From: Sva-07 sp964592115
GTDB lineage: Bacteria; Actinomycetota; Acidimicrobiia; Acidimicrobiales; Ilumatobacteraceae
Direction: 5' to 3'
Length of the DNA: 18,293 bases
Assembly (NCBI GenBank): GCA_964592115.1
Contig: CAZQCP010000053.1
Span: forward strand, 1 to 18,293
The position numbers and the translations under genes are program-made. The notes under the pieces were generated by a model that did not search any database, had not been told where the DNA came from, and saw only the letters and a program-made list of their open reading frames with translations. Positions 1-7,120 of the stretch are shown one piece after another (the stretch's first letter is position 1; each line of letters begins with the position of its first letter).

Positions 1-2
1 CC

Positions 3-1694
3 GAGTCGGTCGAGTGGACGATCGTGCGCAACGAGGTCGAGGCGCTGATGCTCGAACACTCGTTGATCAAGCGGCACGACCCGCGCTTCAACGTGCGCCT
101 GCGCGACGACAAGAGCTATCCCTTCCTCGCCGTCACCGTCGACGAGCAGTGGCCGCGGGCGATGGTCATGCGTGGCCGCAAGCGCAAAGGCACCCGCTAC
201 TTCGGCCCCTACGCGCACGCCTACGCGATCCGCGACACGCTCGACCTGCTCTTGCGCTCGTTCCCGATTCGCACGTGCAGCGACAACAAGTTCAACGAAC
301 ACGAGCGCCTCGGCCGGCCGTGCCTGCTCTTCCACATCGAGAAGTGCGCGGGCCCGTGCGTCGGTGAGATCGAGGAGATGCCGTACCGCCAGCTCGTCAC
401 AGATCTGTGCGAGTTCCTCGATGGCGACACCGACGAGATCGTCGATCGCCTCGAGGCCGAGATGCAGACGTCGGCCAGCGAGCTCGAGTTCGAGCGGGCG
501 GCGCGCCTGCGCGACCGCCTCGCCGCCGTGCGCAAGGCGATCGAGAAACAGCAGATGGTCGCCGATCGCAACGAGGATCTCGACGTGATCGGCATCGCCG
601 ACGACGAGCTCGAAGCGTCGGTGCAGGTGTTCTACGTGCGCAAGGGTCGCGTCGTCGGTCGCAAGGGGTTCATCCTCGACAAGGTCGAGGAGCTCACGCC
701 CGGCCGTCTCGTCGATCGCATCCTCGAGTCGATGTATGGCGATGACCCGGTACAAGGCGTGCCGAAGCAGGTGCTCGTACCGCACGACGCGGACGACGTC
801 GCGACGTACGAGGAGTGGCTGTCGATGGGCCGTGGATCGCGGGTACAGATCCGCGTGCCCCAGCGCGGCGACAAGCGCGAGCTGCTCGAGACCGTGACCC
901 GCAACGCTCAAGAGCAGTTCAACCGTCACCGTCTGCGCCGGGCGAGCGATCACAACACCCGCAGCCGAGCGCTGACCGAGTTGCAGCATCACCTCGGTCT
1001 CCCCGAGGCGCCGCTGCGGATCGAGTGCTACGACATGGCGCACCTCCACGGCACGGACTACGTCGGTTCGATGGTCGTCCTCGAGGACGGGCTACCGAAC
1101 AAGCGCGAGTACCGGCGGTTCAAGATCAAGACGGTCGACGGCAACGACGACTTCGCAGCGATGGCCGAGGTCGTGCGCCGCCGGCTGCAGGCCTACCTCG
1201 ACGAGCGGGCGCGCCCGATCGACGAGCGCGGCGATCGGCCCGGCAAGTTCGCCTATCCGCCGCAGCTGTTGCTGGTCGACGGAGGCAAAGGCCAGCTCAG
1301 CGCGGCCAAGCGGGTGATTGACGAACTCGGCCTGACGGACGAGATCCCGGTCGCCGGCCTCGCGAAACGCTTCGAGGAGGTGTTCGTTCCGGGTCGTTCC
1401 GAACCGGTGGAGATCCCACGCGGGAGCGAGGCGTTGTTCATGTTGCAGCGGGTACGAGACGAGGCCCATCGCTTCGCCAACACGTTCCACGGCGAACGGC
1501 GGAGCAAGCGGATGACCGCCAGCTCGCTCGACGGCATCGCCGGTCTCGGGGAGGCGCGTCGCAAGAAGCTCGTGAAGGCGATGGGCGGGGTGAACGCGGT
1601 CAAGCGCGCCGAGCTCGACGAGCTCAAGGCGCTGAGCTTCCTCCCCGATGCGGTCGCCGAGGCGGTGTTCGACCGCTTCCACCCGCGCAACTGA
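3..1694 (+). CDS. uvrC: UvrC, excinuclease ABC subunit C (5'-truncated by window edge)
   Basis: UvrC makes the two incisions flanking a lesion in UvrABC nucleotide excision repair in the cytoplasm. The frame is already open at base 3, so the start and the first part of the GIY-YIG domain lie outside; about 563 codons remain of a family that is usually about 600-650. Visible in order: the end of the GIY-YIG nuclease domain with the conserved NEVEALMLE...LIK segment; a four-cysteine region (about bases 275-360, C-x14-C-x7-C-x3-C), the [4Fe-4S] ligand pattern known for UvrC; the UVR helix pair that contacts UvrB (about 438-560, ELEFERAARLRD); the RNase H-like C-terminal nuclease with Asp in CYDMAH (1032-1034), Asp in LLVDGGKGQ (1278-1280) and His in RDEAHRF (1467-1469); and a C-terminal helix-hairpin-helix pair (about 1530-1690). 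All visible catalytic residues are intact. The gene converges on the response regulator 36 bases downstream, and I see no clear terminator between them. Confidence 0.97.
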   Translation, partial: ESVEWTIVRNEVEALMLEHSLIKRHDPRFNVRLRDDKSYPFLAVTVDEQWPRAMVMRGRKRKGTRYFGPYAHAYAIRDTLDLLLRSFPIRTCSDNKFNEHERLGRPCLLFHIEKCAGPCVGEIEEMPYRQLVTDLCEFLDGDTDEIVDRLEAEMQTSASELEFERAARLRDRLAAVRKAIEKQQMVADRNEDLDVIGIADDELEASVQVFYVRKGRVVGRKGFILDKVEELTPGRLVDRILESMYGDDPVQGVPKQVLVPHDADDVATYEEWLSMGRGSRVQIRVPQRGDKRELLETVTRNAQEQFNRHRLRRASDHNTRSRALTELQHHLGLPEAPLRIECYDMAHLHGTDYVGSMVVLEDGLPNKREYRRFKIKTVDGNDDFAAMAEVVRRRLQAYLDERARPIDERGDRPGKFAYPPQLLLVDGGKGQLSAAKRVIDELGLTDEIPVAGLAKRFEEVFVPGRSEPVEIPRGSEALFMLQRVRDEAHRFANTFHGERRSKRMTASSLDGIAGLGEARRKKLVKAMGGVNAVKRAELDELKALSFLPDAVAEAVFDRFHPRN

Positions 1695-1730
1695 TGCTCT
1701 GACCACAGACGTTCCAGGCTGTTCGCTCGG

Positions 1731-2399
1731 TCAGGTGGCGTCGGCGTTGCGCAGGTAGGACAGCACCGCGGCGACGCGTCGGTGACGATCGGTGGTCTCG
1801 CCGAGTCCGAGCTTGCTGAAGATCTGGGAGACATGGCTTTCGATCGTCTTCGGGCTGAGCACGAGAGTCGTGGCGATGGCCGCGTTGGATCGCCCCTCCG
1901 CCATCAGCGCGAGCACCTCGCGTTCGCGCGGGGTGAGTGCGGCGAGTGGGTCGACACGCCGCTGCCGGTTGAACAGTGCGTTGACGACGTCGGGATCGAT
2001 CGAGGTACCGCCGTTGGCCACTTCGAGGACGGCGTCGACGAAGGCTGCCGGGTTGGCGACGTGGTCCTTCAGGAGGTAGCCCACACCACCCGAGCTGGCT
2101 CTGACGAGTTCGAGCGCATTCGCTGTCTCGACGTATTGCGACAGGACCAGGATGCCCATCTCGGGATGTCGAACCCTGATCGATCGTGCCGCGTCGAGCC
2201 CTTCGGTGGTGTGGGTCGGCGGCATCCGGACATCGACCACGGCGACATCGGGGCGCTGGTCGTCGACCAGCCGGATGAGGGTCGCCGCGTCGCCGGCTTC
2301 GCCGACCACCCGGCATCCGGCCTGTTCGAGGAGGCTCGCCAGGCCGGCGCGCAGCAGCGCCACGTCGTCGGCGAGCACGACTCGGATCGGGGCGGTCAC
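1731..2399 (-). CDS. NarL/FixJ-family response regulator (REC + LuxR-type HTH)
   Basis: A DNA-binding response regulator of 222 residues, normal for the NarL family. The receiver domain (about 4-120) shows the acidic pair D11/D12, phospho-acceptor D56 in VVDVRMPP, S87 and the conserved lysine K111 in YLLKD. The LuxR-type helix-turn-helix (about 155-199) begins LTPREREVLALMAEG and contains the recognition-helix pattern SPKTIESHVSQIFSKL. It starts with GTG, and that codon overlaps the TGA of the upstream histidine kinase (GTGA, 4 bases), so the pair is very probably cotranscribed and translationally coupled. A weak AGG lies about 7 bases before the GTG. The target genes cannot be read from the sequence; the divergently transcribed secreted protein beyond the kinase is one candidate (inference). 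Confidence 0.95.
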   Translation of the reverse strand: MTAPIRVVLADDVALLRAGLASLLEQAGCRVVGEAGDAATLIRLVDDQRPDVAVVDVRMPPTHTTEGLDAARSIRVRHPEMGILVLSQYVETANALELVRASSGGVGYLLKDHVANPAAFVDAVLEVANGGTSIDPDVVNALFNRQRRVDPLAALTPREREVLALMAEGRSNAAIATTLVLSPKTIESHVSQIFSKLGLGETTDRHRRVAAVLSYLRNADAT

Positions 2400-4120
2400 G
2401 GCGCGCCTGCCGGTACCGCAGGGGTGCGAACGGGTTGACCGTGAGGAAGCTCGATGTGGAGCGTCGTGCCGTGTCCAGGCTCGCTGTGGAACTCGATGCT
2501 GCCGCCCGCCGCGTCGACGCGATCGCGGAGGCCGATGAGCCCGCTCCCTCGGCTGGCATCAGCGCCGCCGCACCCGTCGTCGCTGACGGTGACGACGAGA
2601 CGGTCGCGGGCGAGCGAGAGCTCGACATCGGCGTGTGTCGCATGGGCGTGCTTGGCGACGTTGGTGAGGGCTTCCGCGACCACGAAGTACGCCGTGACCT
2701 CACTGAGCGGCGCGAGCCGCGGGACATCTGCGCGCACGGCGACCGGCAGGGGTGCGCGTTCGGCGAGCGCCTCGAGCGCGATCGGCAGCCCGTGCTCGGT
2801 GACCGTTGCAGGATGGACGCCGCGAGCGAGGCTGCGCAGTTCGTCGAGCGCGGCACCGAGCTCGTCGATCGCCCTCGCGATGACGCTCTCGTCGGCTTCG
2901 TCACGATCGCGTGCCATGCCGAGCAGGAGGAGCGTCGTGACCAGGCGCTGCTGCGCGCCGTCGTGGAGGTCGCGCTCGAGTCGCTGTCGTTCGTCGAGCT
3001 GTGCGGCGAGCAGCCGCGACCGGGACTCCTTGGCCGCGTCGAGCTGCCGCGTCACCTCCTCGATCAGCTGTTCGTTCTGGAGCGCGAGGCTGGCGGTGGC
3101 GAGGGCCGCGGCGAGCACCTCCGGCTCGGTGTCGAGCGCACCGTCCGACTCGATGACGGCGAGCGTCTGCCCGTTGGCGGTGATCGGGGTCTGCAGGCGA
3201 TCGCGTCCGATCTCGGGCGACGCGAGGTGCTCTGGTGGAACGAGTCGGACGGAGGGGTCGGCGAGCGTCTGCGCGAGCAGGTGTTGGAGCTCGGTGCGGA
3301 TCGATGGACCCGCCTCTTCGATCGACACGACAAGATCACCGATGTCACCCGCGCGGGCCTTGCTCCGGAGCACGCCGACGAGCACGGCGATCGGGATCAG
3401 CGACACGACGAGCGGATGCACGAGCGCGGCGACGTTGCCCCACCGATCCCATGCCTCGACGAGGTCGAGCACCGCAACGACGAGTGCGCCTGAAACCGCT
3501 ACGAACGGCGGACCGAGGGCGCGACGCAGCACCGGCGCCGAGGTGTGCCATCGCCAGCCCAGCCGAGCGACGACCATCACGACGAACCCGGTTCCGACGA
3601 CAGCGAACAGGTCCTCGATGCGGCCGACGGCGATCGGGTCGTCGCGCACGAGCAGCAGGTTGCCGGGGCACCCGAATCCGAACCGCGACTGGCACTGGAA
3701 GAACAGGTTCGGAAGCACCCCTGACGCGACCGTGAGCAGGTACCCGCCGATCGTGAGCGTGCGGTCGAGTGCCGTTGAGAGCCGGCCGTCGGGCAGGGCG
3801 AGGGCCAGGTGGGCGAGAATTGCATAGTCCAGCCCGCTGGTGACGCCGCCCAGCGTGAACAGCAACGGATGGTTCGACCAGGAGAGCAACCGCATCAACA
3901 GCAGCGCGCCCGCCACCACGAGCAACCAGCTGGTGTTGTTGCCCGGTCGCCAGCGGCCGACGAGCACCCCGGCACCGATGCAGAGTGCCCCGACGTACAT
4001 CCGCGGGACGATCTCGACGGGCTCTGCCGGAAACGGACCGTGCACCTTTGCGATGAGCGCGACGAGCGTGAGTGCGGCGACACCGGCGATCGTGATGGTG
4101 AGCTGCTGGCGATTCGTCAT
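2396..4120 (-). CDS. Membrane sensor histidine kinase, NarL-partner (HisKA_3) type
   Basis: This is the sensor kinase partner of the overlapping response regulator. With the ATG start chosen here it has 574 residues. The N-terminal half carries about eight hydrophobic segments, followed by a cytoplasmic region of about 100 residues that could be GAF-like, a short coiled stretch, and the HisKA_3 dimerisation helix RLERDLHDGAQQRL with phospho-acceptor H386. The HATPase domain follows, with N-box N487, G1 box DDGCGG (about 514-519) and a GSGLIGLRDR G2 segment. The frame stays open to a GTG at 4192, which would add 24 residues. I prefer the ATG at 4120 because the first membrane helix follows it directly, but neither start has a good Shine-Dalgarno. 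The signal sensed is unknown, since no recognisable extracellular ligand domain is present. Confidence 0.93.
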   Translation of the reverse strand: MTNRQQLTITIAGVAALTLVALIAKVHGPFPAEPVEIVPRMYVGALCIGAGVLVGRWRPGNNTSWLLVVAGALLLMRLLSWSNHPLLFTLGGVTSGLDYAILAHLALALPDGRLSTALDRTLTIGGYLLTVASGVLPNLFFQCQSRFGFGCPGNLLLVRDDPIAVGRIEDLFAVVGTGFVVMVVARLGWRWHTSAPVLRRALGPPFVAVSGALVVAVLDLVEAWDRWGNVAALVHPLVVSLIPIAVLVGVLRSKARAGDIGDLVVSIEEAGPSIRTELQHLLAQTLADPSVRLVPPEHLASPEIGRDRLQTPITANGQTLAVIESDGALDTEPEVLAAALATASLALQNEQLIEEVTRQLDAAKESRSRLLAAQLDERQRLERDLHDGAQQRLVTTLLLLGMARDRDEADESVIARAIDELGAALDELRSLARGVHPATVTEHGLPIALEALAERAPLPVAVRADVPRLAPLSEVTAYFVVAEALTNVAKHAHATHADVELSLARDRLVVTVSDDGCGGADASRGSGLIGLRDRVDAAGGSIEFHSEPGHGTTLHIELPHGQPVRTPAVPAGAP

Positions 4121-4294
4121 GGCAGTCGATGCGCGTCGATCCTGCGTCGGCGACGGTCCGGGTGGGCCAACCTTCAGTCGCCATTGTTGCACCGTGACGG
4201 AGCCGTCGGTTCAGGGTGGACCCCCAAGAGTGCAGTGGCAGAGTCCCGGGGCGACCCCGATGTAACTCCGGCGAGCGCGTGGTGTGATAGGTGC
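4121..4294. promoter_or_regulatory. Divergent intergenic region between histidine kinase and secreted protein
   Basis: This gap must hold promoters for both directions. A small inverted repeat CGGGG-CGA-CCCCG lies at 4247-4259, about 35 bases before the secreted-protein start. No convincing -35/-10 pair was found. TGTGAT at 4283-4288, 6 bases before the ATG, is a poor -10 match. The outer kinase start (GTG 4192) would place part of this region inside that gene. Confidence 0.35.
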
Positions 4295-5290
4295 ATGTCG
4301 TACCGCCGTTCGCAGCCCAGTGATCGCAACACGCCGTCGCCGTGGACCGGCCGGCTCACGCCGATGGTGTCGGCCATCCTGCTCGGCGCGACCGCCATGT
4401 TCGCCTGTGCCGACGACGAACCCGCGGCCCCCTCCGAGCAGATCAACGAGTCGGCGATGGTGTCCGCCTCGCCGGCGATCACGTCAGGCGCTGTGGTGGA
4501 GTCGGATCCCGCGCTCGAGGTGCAGGCGCGCTTCGACGAGGTGGTCGCCGCCCACGAGGCCGACGACCACAACCGCCTCGCCGAGCTCTCCAGTGGACCG
4601 GCGCGGGTGTTCGCCGAGCGAGTGCGGCACTTCGCGACAGCGGTCGGGTTGACCGAGCCGTACCCGAATGTGCACTCGCGGACCGGCGACGTCTCGATCT
4701 CGGACGACGGCGTGGCGACCCTGGACGGACTCATCGCCTGGGGACCCGACGAGGCCAGCGTGCGCGAAATGACGAGCTTCGAATTCCGTCACGACGGTGA
4801 ACAGTGGCTCCTCCACAGCTACGAGCGCACAGGTATCCCGATCGGCCGGTGGGTCGCGCCCGGCTCCGGGTCACCCGTCACGAGCGGGCCGATCACCGTC
4901 GAGCTGGTCTCGATGTTCACCGACCTCGCGTGTGCCGTCGACGCCGAGACGGACTGCCTCGACGAGCTGCGAAACATCATCAGTCTCGACCTCGCCGTCC
5001 ACAACGACTCCGACGGCGAACTCGAACCCGGCATCCTCAGCCTGCCGGACGGCACCGAGTCCCCTGCCTGGCTGGAGACGCCGTCCGGTGGCGTCCATCC
5101 GCTGACCGGAGCCGAAGTCATGGGCTTTCCCCCGAGGGCGACCGCCGCGGTGGTCGGCTTGTTCGCCGCGGTCGATGATCTCGCCGACGGTGCAGTTCTC
5201 CACATCGTGCTCAGCGACGCAGACGGCGTCGCACACGAAATCGATGTCCCCGTGCCCGCCTACCCGCACGACTGGTCGACCGACTCCTGA
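4295..5290 (+). CDS. Orphan exported protein, probable lipoprotein, two-domain
   Basis: I do not recognise this 331-residue protein. It starts with an Arg-rich segment (1-20), a hydrophobic stretch (about 22-37) and Cys38 in AMFAC, followed by an acidic, Ala/Pro/Ser-rich linker. That layout suggests a lipoprotein signal, but M and F occupy the lipobox -3/-2 positions, which is not canonical, so a plain signal peptide or membrane anchor is possible. Residues about 72-185 (helices, then a WGPDE...FEFRHDGEQWLLHSYER strand pattern) look NTF2-like. Residues about 198-322 look like an all-beta Ig/telokin-type domain containing a close Cys pair, C213 and C221, suited to a disulfide. Both fold calls are inference. 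The open frame extends upstream to 3809, but that part is antisense to the kinase. ATG 4295 was chosen for the positive n-region; ATG 4364 is an alternative. It diverges from the two-component pair across about 174 bases. Confidence 0.8.
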   Translation: MSYRRSQPSDRNTPSPWTGRLTPMVSAILLGATAMFACADDEPAAPSEQINESAMVSASPAITSGAVVESDPALEVQARFDEVVAAHEADDHNRLAELSSGPARVFAERVRHFATAVGLTEPYPNVHSRTGDVSISDDGVATLDGLIAWGPDEASVREMTSFEFRHDGEQWLLHSYERTGIPIGRWVAPGSGSPVTSGPITVELVSMFTDLACAVDAETDCLDELRNIISLDLAVHNDSDGELEPGILSLPDGTESPAWLETPSGGVHPLTGAEVMGFPPRATAAVVGLFAAVDDLADGAVLHIVLSDADGVAHEIDVPVPAYPHDWSTDS

Positions 5291-5314
5291 AGCCGGTCGG
5301 GTAGGTGCGAACCT

Positions 5315-5330
5315 CAGCTCACGTGAGCTG
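5315..5330. repeat. Perfect 16-bp palindrome at the convergent gene junction
   Basis: CAGCTCACGTGAGCTG equals its own reverse complement. It includes the stop codon of the minus-strand luciferase-like oxidoreductase and lies 24 bases after the stop of the plus-strand secreted protein. As RNA it could fold into a 6-bp stem with a 4-base loop, with no U tract on either side. It may be a weak bidirectional terminator or a protein-binding site. Confidence 0.7.
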
Positions 5331-6230
5331 GGTGAACACGTCTTGGTGCAGGCGGCGGTACGTGTCGGCACGCTCGTCGGCCGACGAGCCGAGCGTGAAG
5401 TCGGGCACGATGAACTCGTCGAAGCCGAGGTCGGCGTAGCGGCCGATCTCGTCGACCAGCTGTGCCGGCGACCCGACCAGCGAACGTGGACCCATCGGGC
5501 CGTTGCGGATCGTGTCGGCGGCGGCGGGGTCGTCATCGAGGAACACCAGCGCCTGCGCCGACTTGCGCAACGAGCCGATGTCGCGTCCTACCTGCTCGCA
5601 CGCGACGCGAAGCTTCGCGAGGCCAGCGCCAGCGAGCTCGGGCGCACCCCACGTGTTCCACTCGTCGGCGTAGCTCGCGGTGATCCGCAGCATCCGTGGC
5701 GCAGCCGTTCCGACCAGGATCGGGAGGGGTGACTGGATCGGCTTCGGGTCGGCTGGCGCATCGGTGATGTCGTAGAAGTTGCCGTGGAACGTGGTGCGGT
5801 CCTGGTCGACGAGCGAGCGGATGACCTGGATCGCCTCGTCGAACCGGCTGACTCGCGTGCCGGGCGGTTCGAGTTCGATGCCGTAGACCTTGTGCTCGTT
5901 GATCTGCCAGCCGGCGCCGAGGCCGAGGACGAAGCGACCGTTGCTGACATGGTCGATCGACGCCGCCCGGTTGGCGAGCACAGCAGGATGGTGGACCGAC
6001 GTCGGGGCGACGAGTGACCCCACCCGAACCCGCTCGGTCACGGCGGCGATCGCGGGGAGCAAGGCCCAACACTCGTGCGTGTCGCCGGGCTTGAGCTCCT
6101 CGCTGCCGGTGTTGGGCATGTAGTGGTCGGCGAACCAGACGCCGTGCCACCCCTCGGAGTCGGCGAGGCGGGCGAGATCGAGGATCTCGGCCGTGGAGCG
6201 TTCGGGATTTGGCCACACGGAGAACTGCAT
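5319..6230 (-). CDS. Luciferase-like (LLM class), probably F420-dependent, oxidoreductase
   Basis: This 303-residue protein fits the bacterial luciferase-like monooxygenase superfamily, a TIM-barrel flavin/F420 fold of about 280-350 residues. Family signatures include the N-terminal strand MQFSVWPNP, the segment GWHGVWFADHYMPN (28-40), ATERVRVGSLV-type strand (about 64-74), HHPAVLANRAASIDHVSNGRFVLGLGAGW (80-108), the PLPILVG strand (168-174) and a C-terminal LVGSPAQLVDEIGRYADLGFDEFIV segment (251-275). In Actinomycetota such proteins commonly use F420; cofactor and substrate here are inferred. The frame is open upstream to 7037, but that part is antisense to the methyltransferase. The ATG at 6230 begins the family's first strand and has TACGGT 7 bases upstream, suggesting a leaderless message. 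It diverges from the methyltransferase by only 24 bases. Confidence 0.92.
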   Translation of the reverse strand: MQFSVWPNPERSTAEILDLARLADSEGWHGVWFADHYMPNTGSEELKPGDTHECWALLPAIAAVTERVRVGSLVAPTSVHHPAVLANRAASIDHVSNGRFVLGLGAGWQINEHKVYGIELEPPGTRVSRFDEAIQVIRSLVDQDRTTFHGNFYDITDAPADPKPIQSPLPILVGTAAPRMLRITASYADEWNTWGAPELAGAGLAKLRVACEQVGRDIGSLRKSAQALVFLDDDPAAADTIRNGPMGPRSLVGSPAQLVDEIGRYADLGFDEFIVPDFTLGSSADERADTYRRLHQDVFTQLT

Positions 6231-6254
6231 GTGGCGGACCGTAGTCTCACCGAG
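6231..6254. promoter_or_regulatory. Divergent leaderless promoter pair with overlapping -10 boxes
   Basis: The whole gap between the two divergent start codons is 24 bases. On the minus strand TACGGT (plus coordinates 6238-6243) ends 7 bases before the ATG of the luciferase-like gene. On the plus strand TAGTCT (6242-6247) ends 7 bases before the GTG of the methyltransferase. The two hexamers share the TA at 6242-6243. No Shine-Dalgarno lies on either side and no clear -35 was found. A TANNNT box 6-8 bases before the start codon is the known layout for leaderless actinobacterial genes; use of both boxes is inference. Confidence 0.6.
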
Positions 6255-6992
6255 GTGAGCACGACCTCGCCGGGCGACGACCTGTGGGAGCAGCACGCGG
6301 CCTGGTGGATCGCGGGGTTCACCGCTGGCGCCGACCCCGAGTACGAAGAGCAGATCCTGCCGCTGGCGGCCGCCGAGCTCGCTGGACACGCGCGCGTGCT
6401 CGACATCGGGTGCGGCGACGGCCAGATCGCTCGCCTCCTCGCCGCCGGTGGGGCGACGGTCGTGGGCATCGACCCCACCTGGAACCAACTCGTCGTGGCC
6501 GCCGAGCGTGGGGGAGGGCCGGCCTACGCCCGTGCCGGGGCGGCGGCGCTGCCCTTCGGCGACGCGTCGTTCGACGCGGCGGTCGCTTGCTTGGTGTTCG
6601 AGCACATCGACGACGTCGACGAGGCCATAGCCGAGGTCGCCCGAGTGGTGCGGCCCGGCGGCCGGTTCACGCTCTTCCTCAACCACCCGATCCTGCAGTC
6701 GCCGGGGAGCGCGCTGATCGACGACCACATGGTCGATCCGCCCGAGCAGTACTGGCGGCTCGGGCCCTACCTCGGCGAGCGGGAGACGATCGAACAGGTC
6801 GAGCACGGCGTGTTCATCCGCTTCGTCCACCGCCCGTTGTCGCGTTACCTCAACGCGCTCGCCGACCACGGCCTGCTGCTCGAGCGGATGGACGAACCGG
6901 CACCACCGGCCGGCTTCGTCGCTCGCGCTCCCGAGTATGCCGATGCCGCCGCCTACCCGCGACTGCTCCATCTCCGACTCTGCCGTCGTTGA
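6255..6992 (+). CDS. Class I SAM-dependent methyltransferase
   Basis: A 245-residue Rossmann-type methyltransferase, probably cytoplasmic. SAM-binding motif I is VLDIGCGDGQ (48-57), followed by the acidic end of strand 2 in VVGIDPTW. The motif ALPFGDASFDAAVACLVFEHIDDVDEAIAEVARVVRPGG-type core is typical of the Methyltransf_11 / UbiE-like group. The C-terminal part (PEQYWRLGPYL, then PLSRYLNALADHGLLLERMDEP) is the usual substrate-side cap of small-molecule methyltransferases, but the substrate is unknown. The start is GTG 6255 because everything upstream in frame is antisense to the luciferase-like gene, and because TAGTCT sits exactly 7 bases before it. Its tight pairing with the divergent oxidoreductase hints at shared control, not necessarily a shared pathway. 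Confidence 0.92.
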   Translation: MSTTSPGDDLWEQHAAWWIAGFTAGADPEYEEQILPLAAAELAGHARVLDIGCGDGQIARLLAAGGATVVGIDPTWNQLVVAAERGGGPAYARAGAAALPFGDASFDAAVACLVFEHIDDVDEAIAEVARVVRPGGRFTLFLNHPILQSPGSALIDDHMVDPPEQYWRLGPYLGERETIEQVEHGVFIRFVHRPLSRYLNALADHGLLLERMDEPAPPAGFVARAPEYADAAAYPRLLHLRLCRR

Positions 6993-7004
6993 GCGTTCCG
7001 GATG

Positions 7005-7035
7005 GGCGAACGCGCCGGTGTCCGGCCCGTTGGCC
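7005..7035 (+). terminator. Imperfect hairpin after the methyltransferase gene
   Basis: Starting 12 bases after the stop codon, a dyad pairs GGC with GCC, AACG with CGTT and GCCGG with CCGGC around a TGT loop. That gives 12 pairs with two symmetrical single mismatches. No T tract follows, so it would be a GC-rich, non-canonical terminator or 3'-end stabiliser. Confidence 0.4.
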
Positions 7036-7108
7036 ATCGCGGTGCGTTCGGTGGGTCTGGTGTCGGGCGTGTGACAGGCACGCTCCGGGAGCGACGGAGG
7101 TCGTTGGA

Positions 7109-7120
7109 TAGTGTGGACAC
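7109..7120 (+). promoter_or_regulatory. Putative leaderless -10 box of rapZ
   Basis: TAGTGT (7109-7114) ends 6 bases before the rapZ GTG, which would place the transcription start at or within a base or two of the start codon. The only purine-rich GGAGG (7096-7100) is about 20 bases from the GTG, too far to act as its Shine-Dalgarno. No good -35 was seen. Confidence 0.5.

Noticed and set aside
1695..1730. Terminator between uvrC and the convergent response regulator
   Set aside because: The 36-base gap has no stem longer than a few pairs and no T tract.
2435..3827. Long plus-strand open frames opposite the histidine kinase
   Set aside because: They lie wholly within the kinase coding region, and their composition (Ser/Arg/Ala or Glu/Arg/Val runs) is that expected from the complementary strand.
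3809..4294. N-terminal extension of the secreted protein to 3809
   Set aside because: It would run antisense through the kinase membrane region and bury the signal sequence 160 residues inside the protein.
6231..7037. N-terminal extension of the luciferase-like protein to 7037
   Set aside because: The extension is antisense to the methyltransferase and shows no family similarity; the luciferase-like fold begins exactly at the ATG at 6230.
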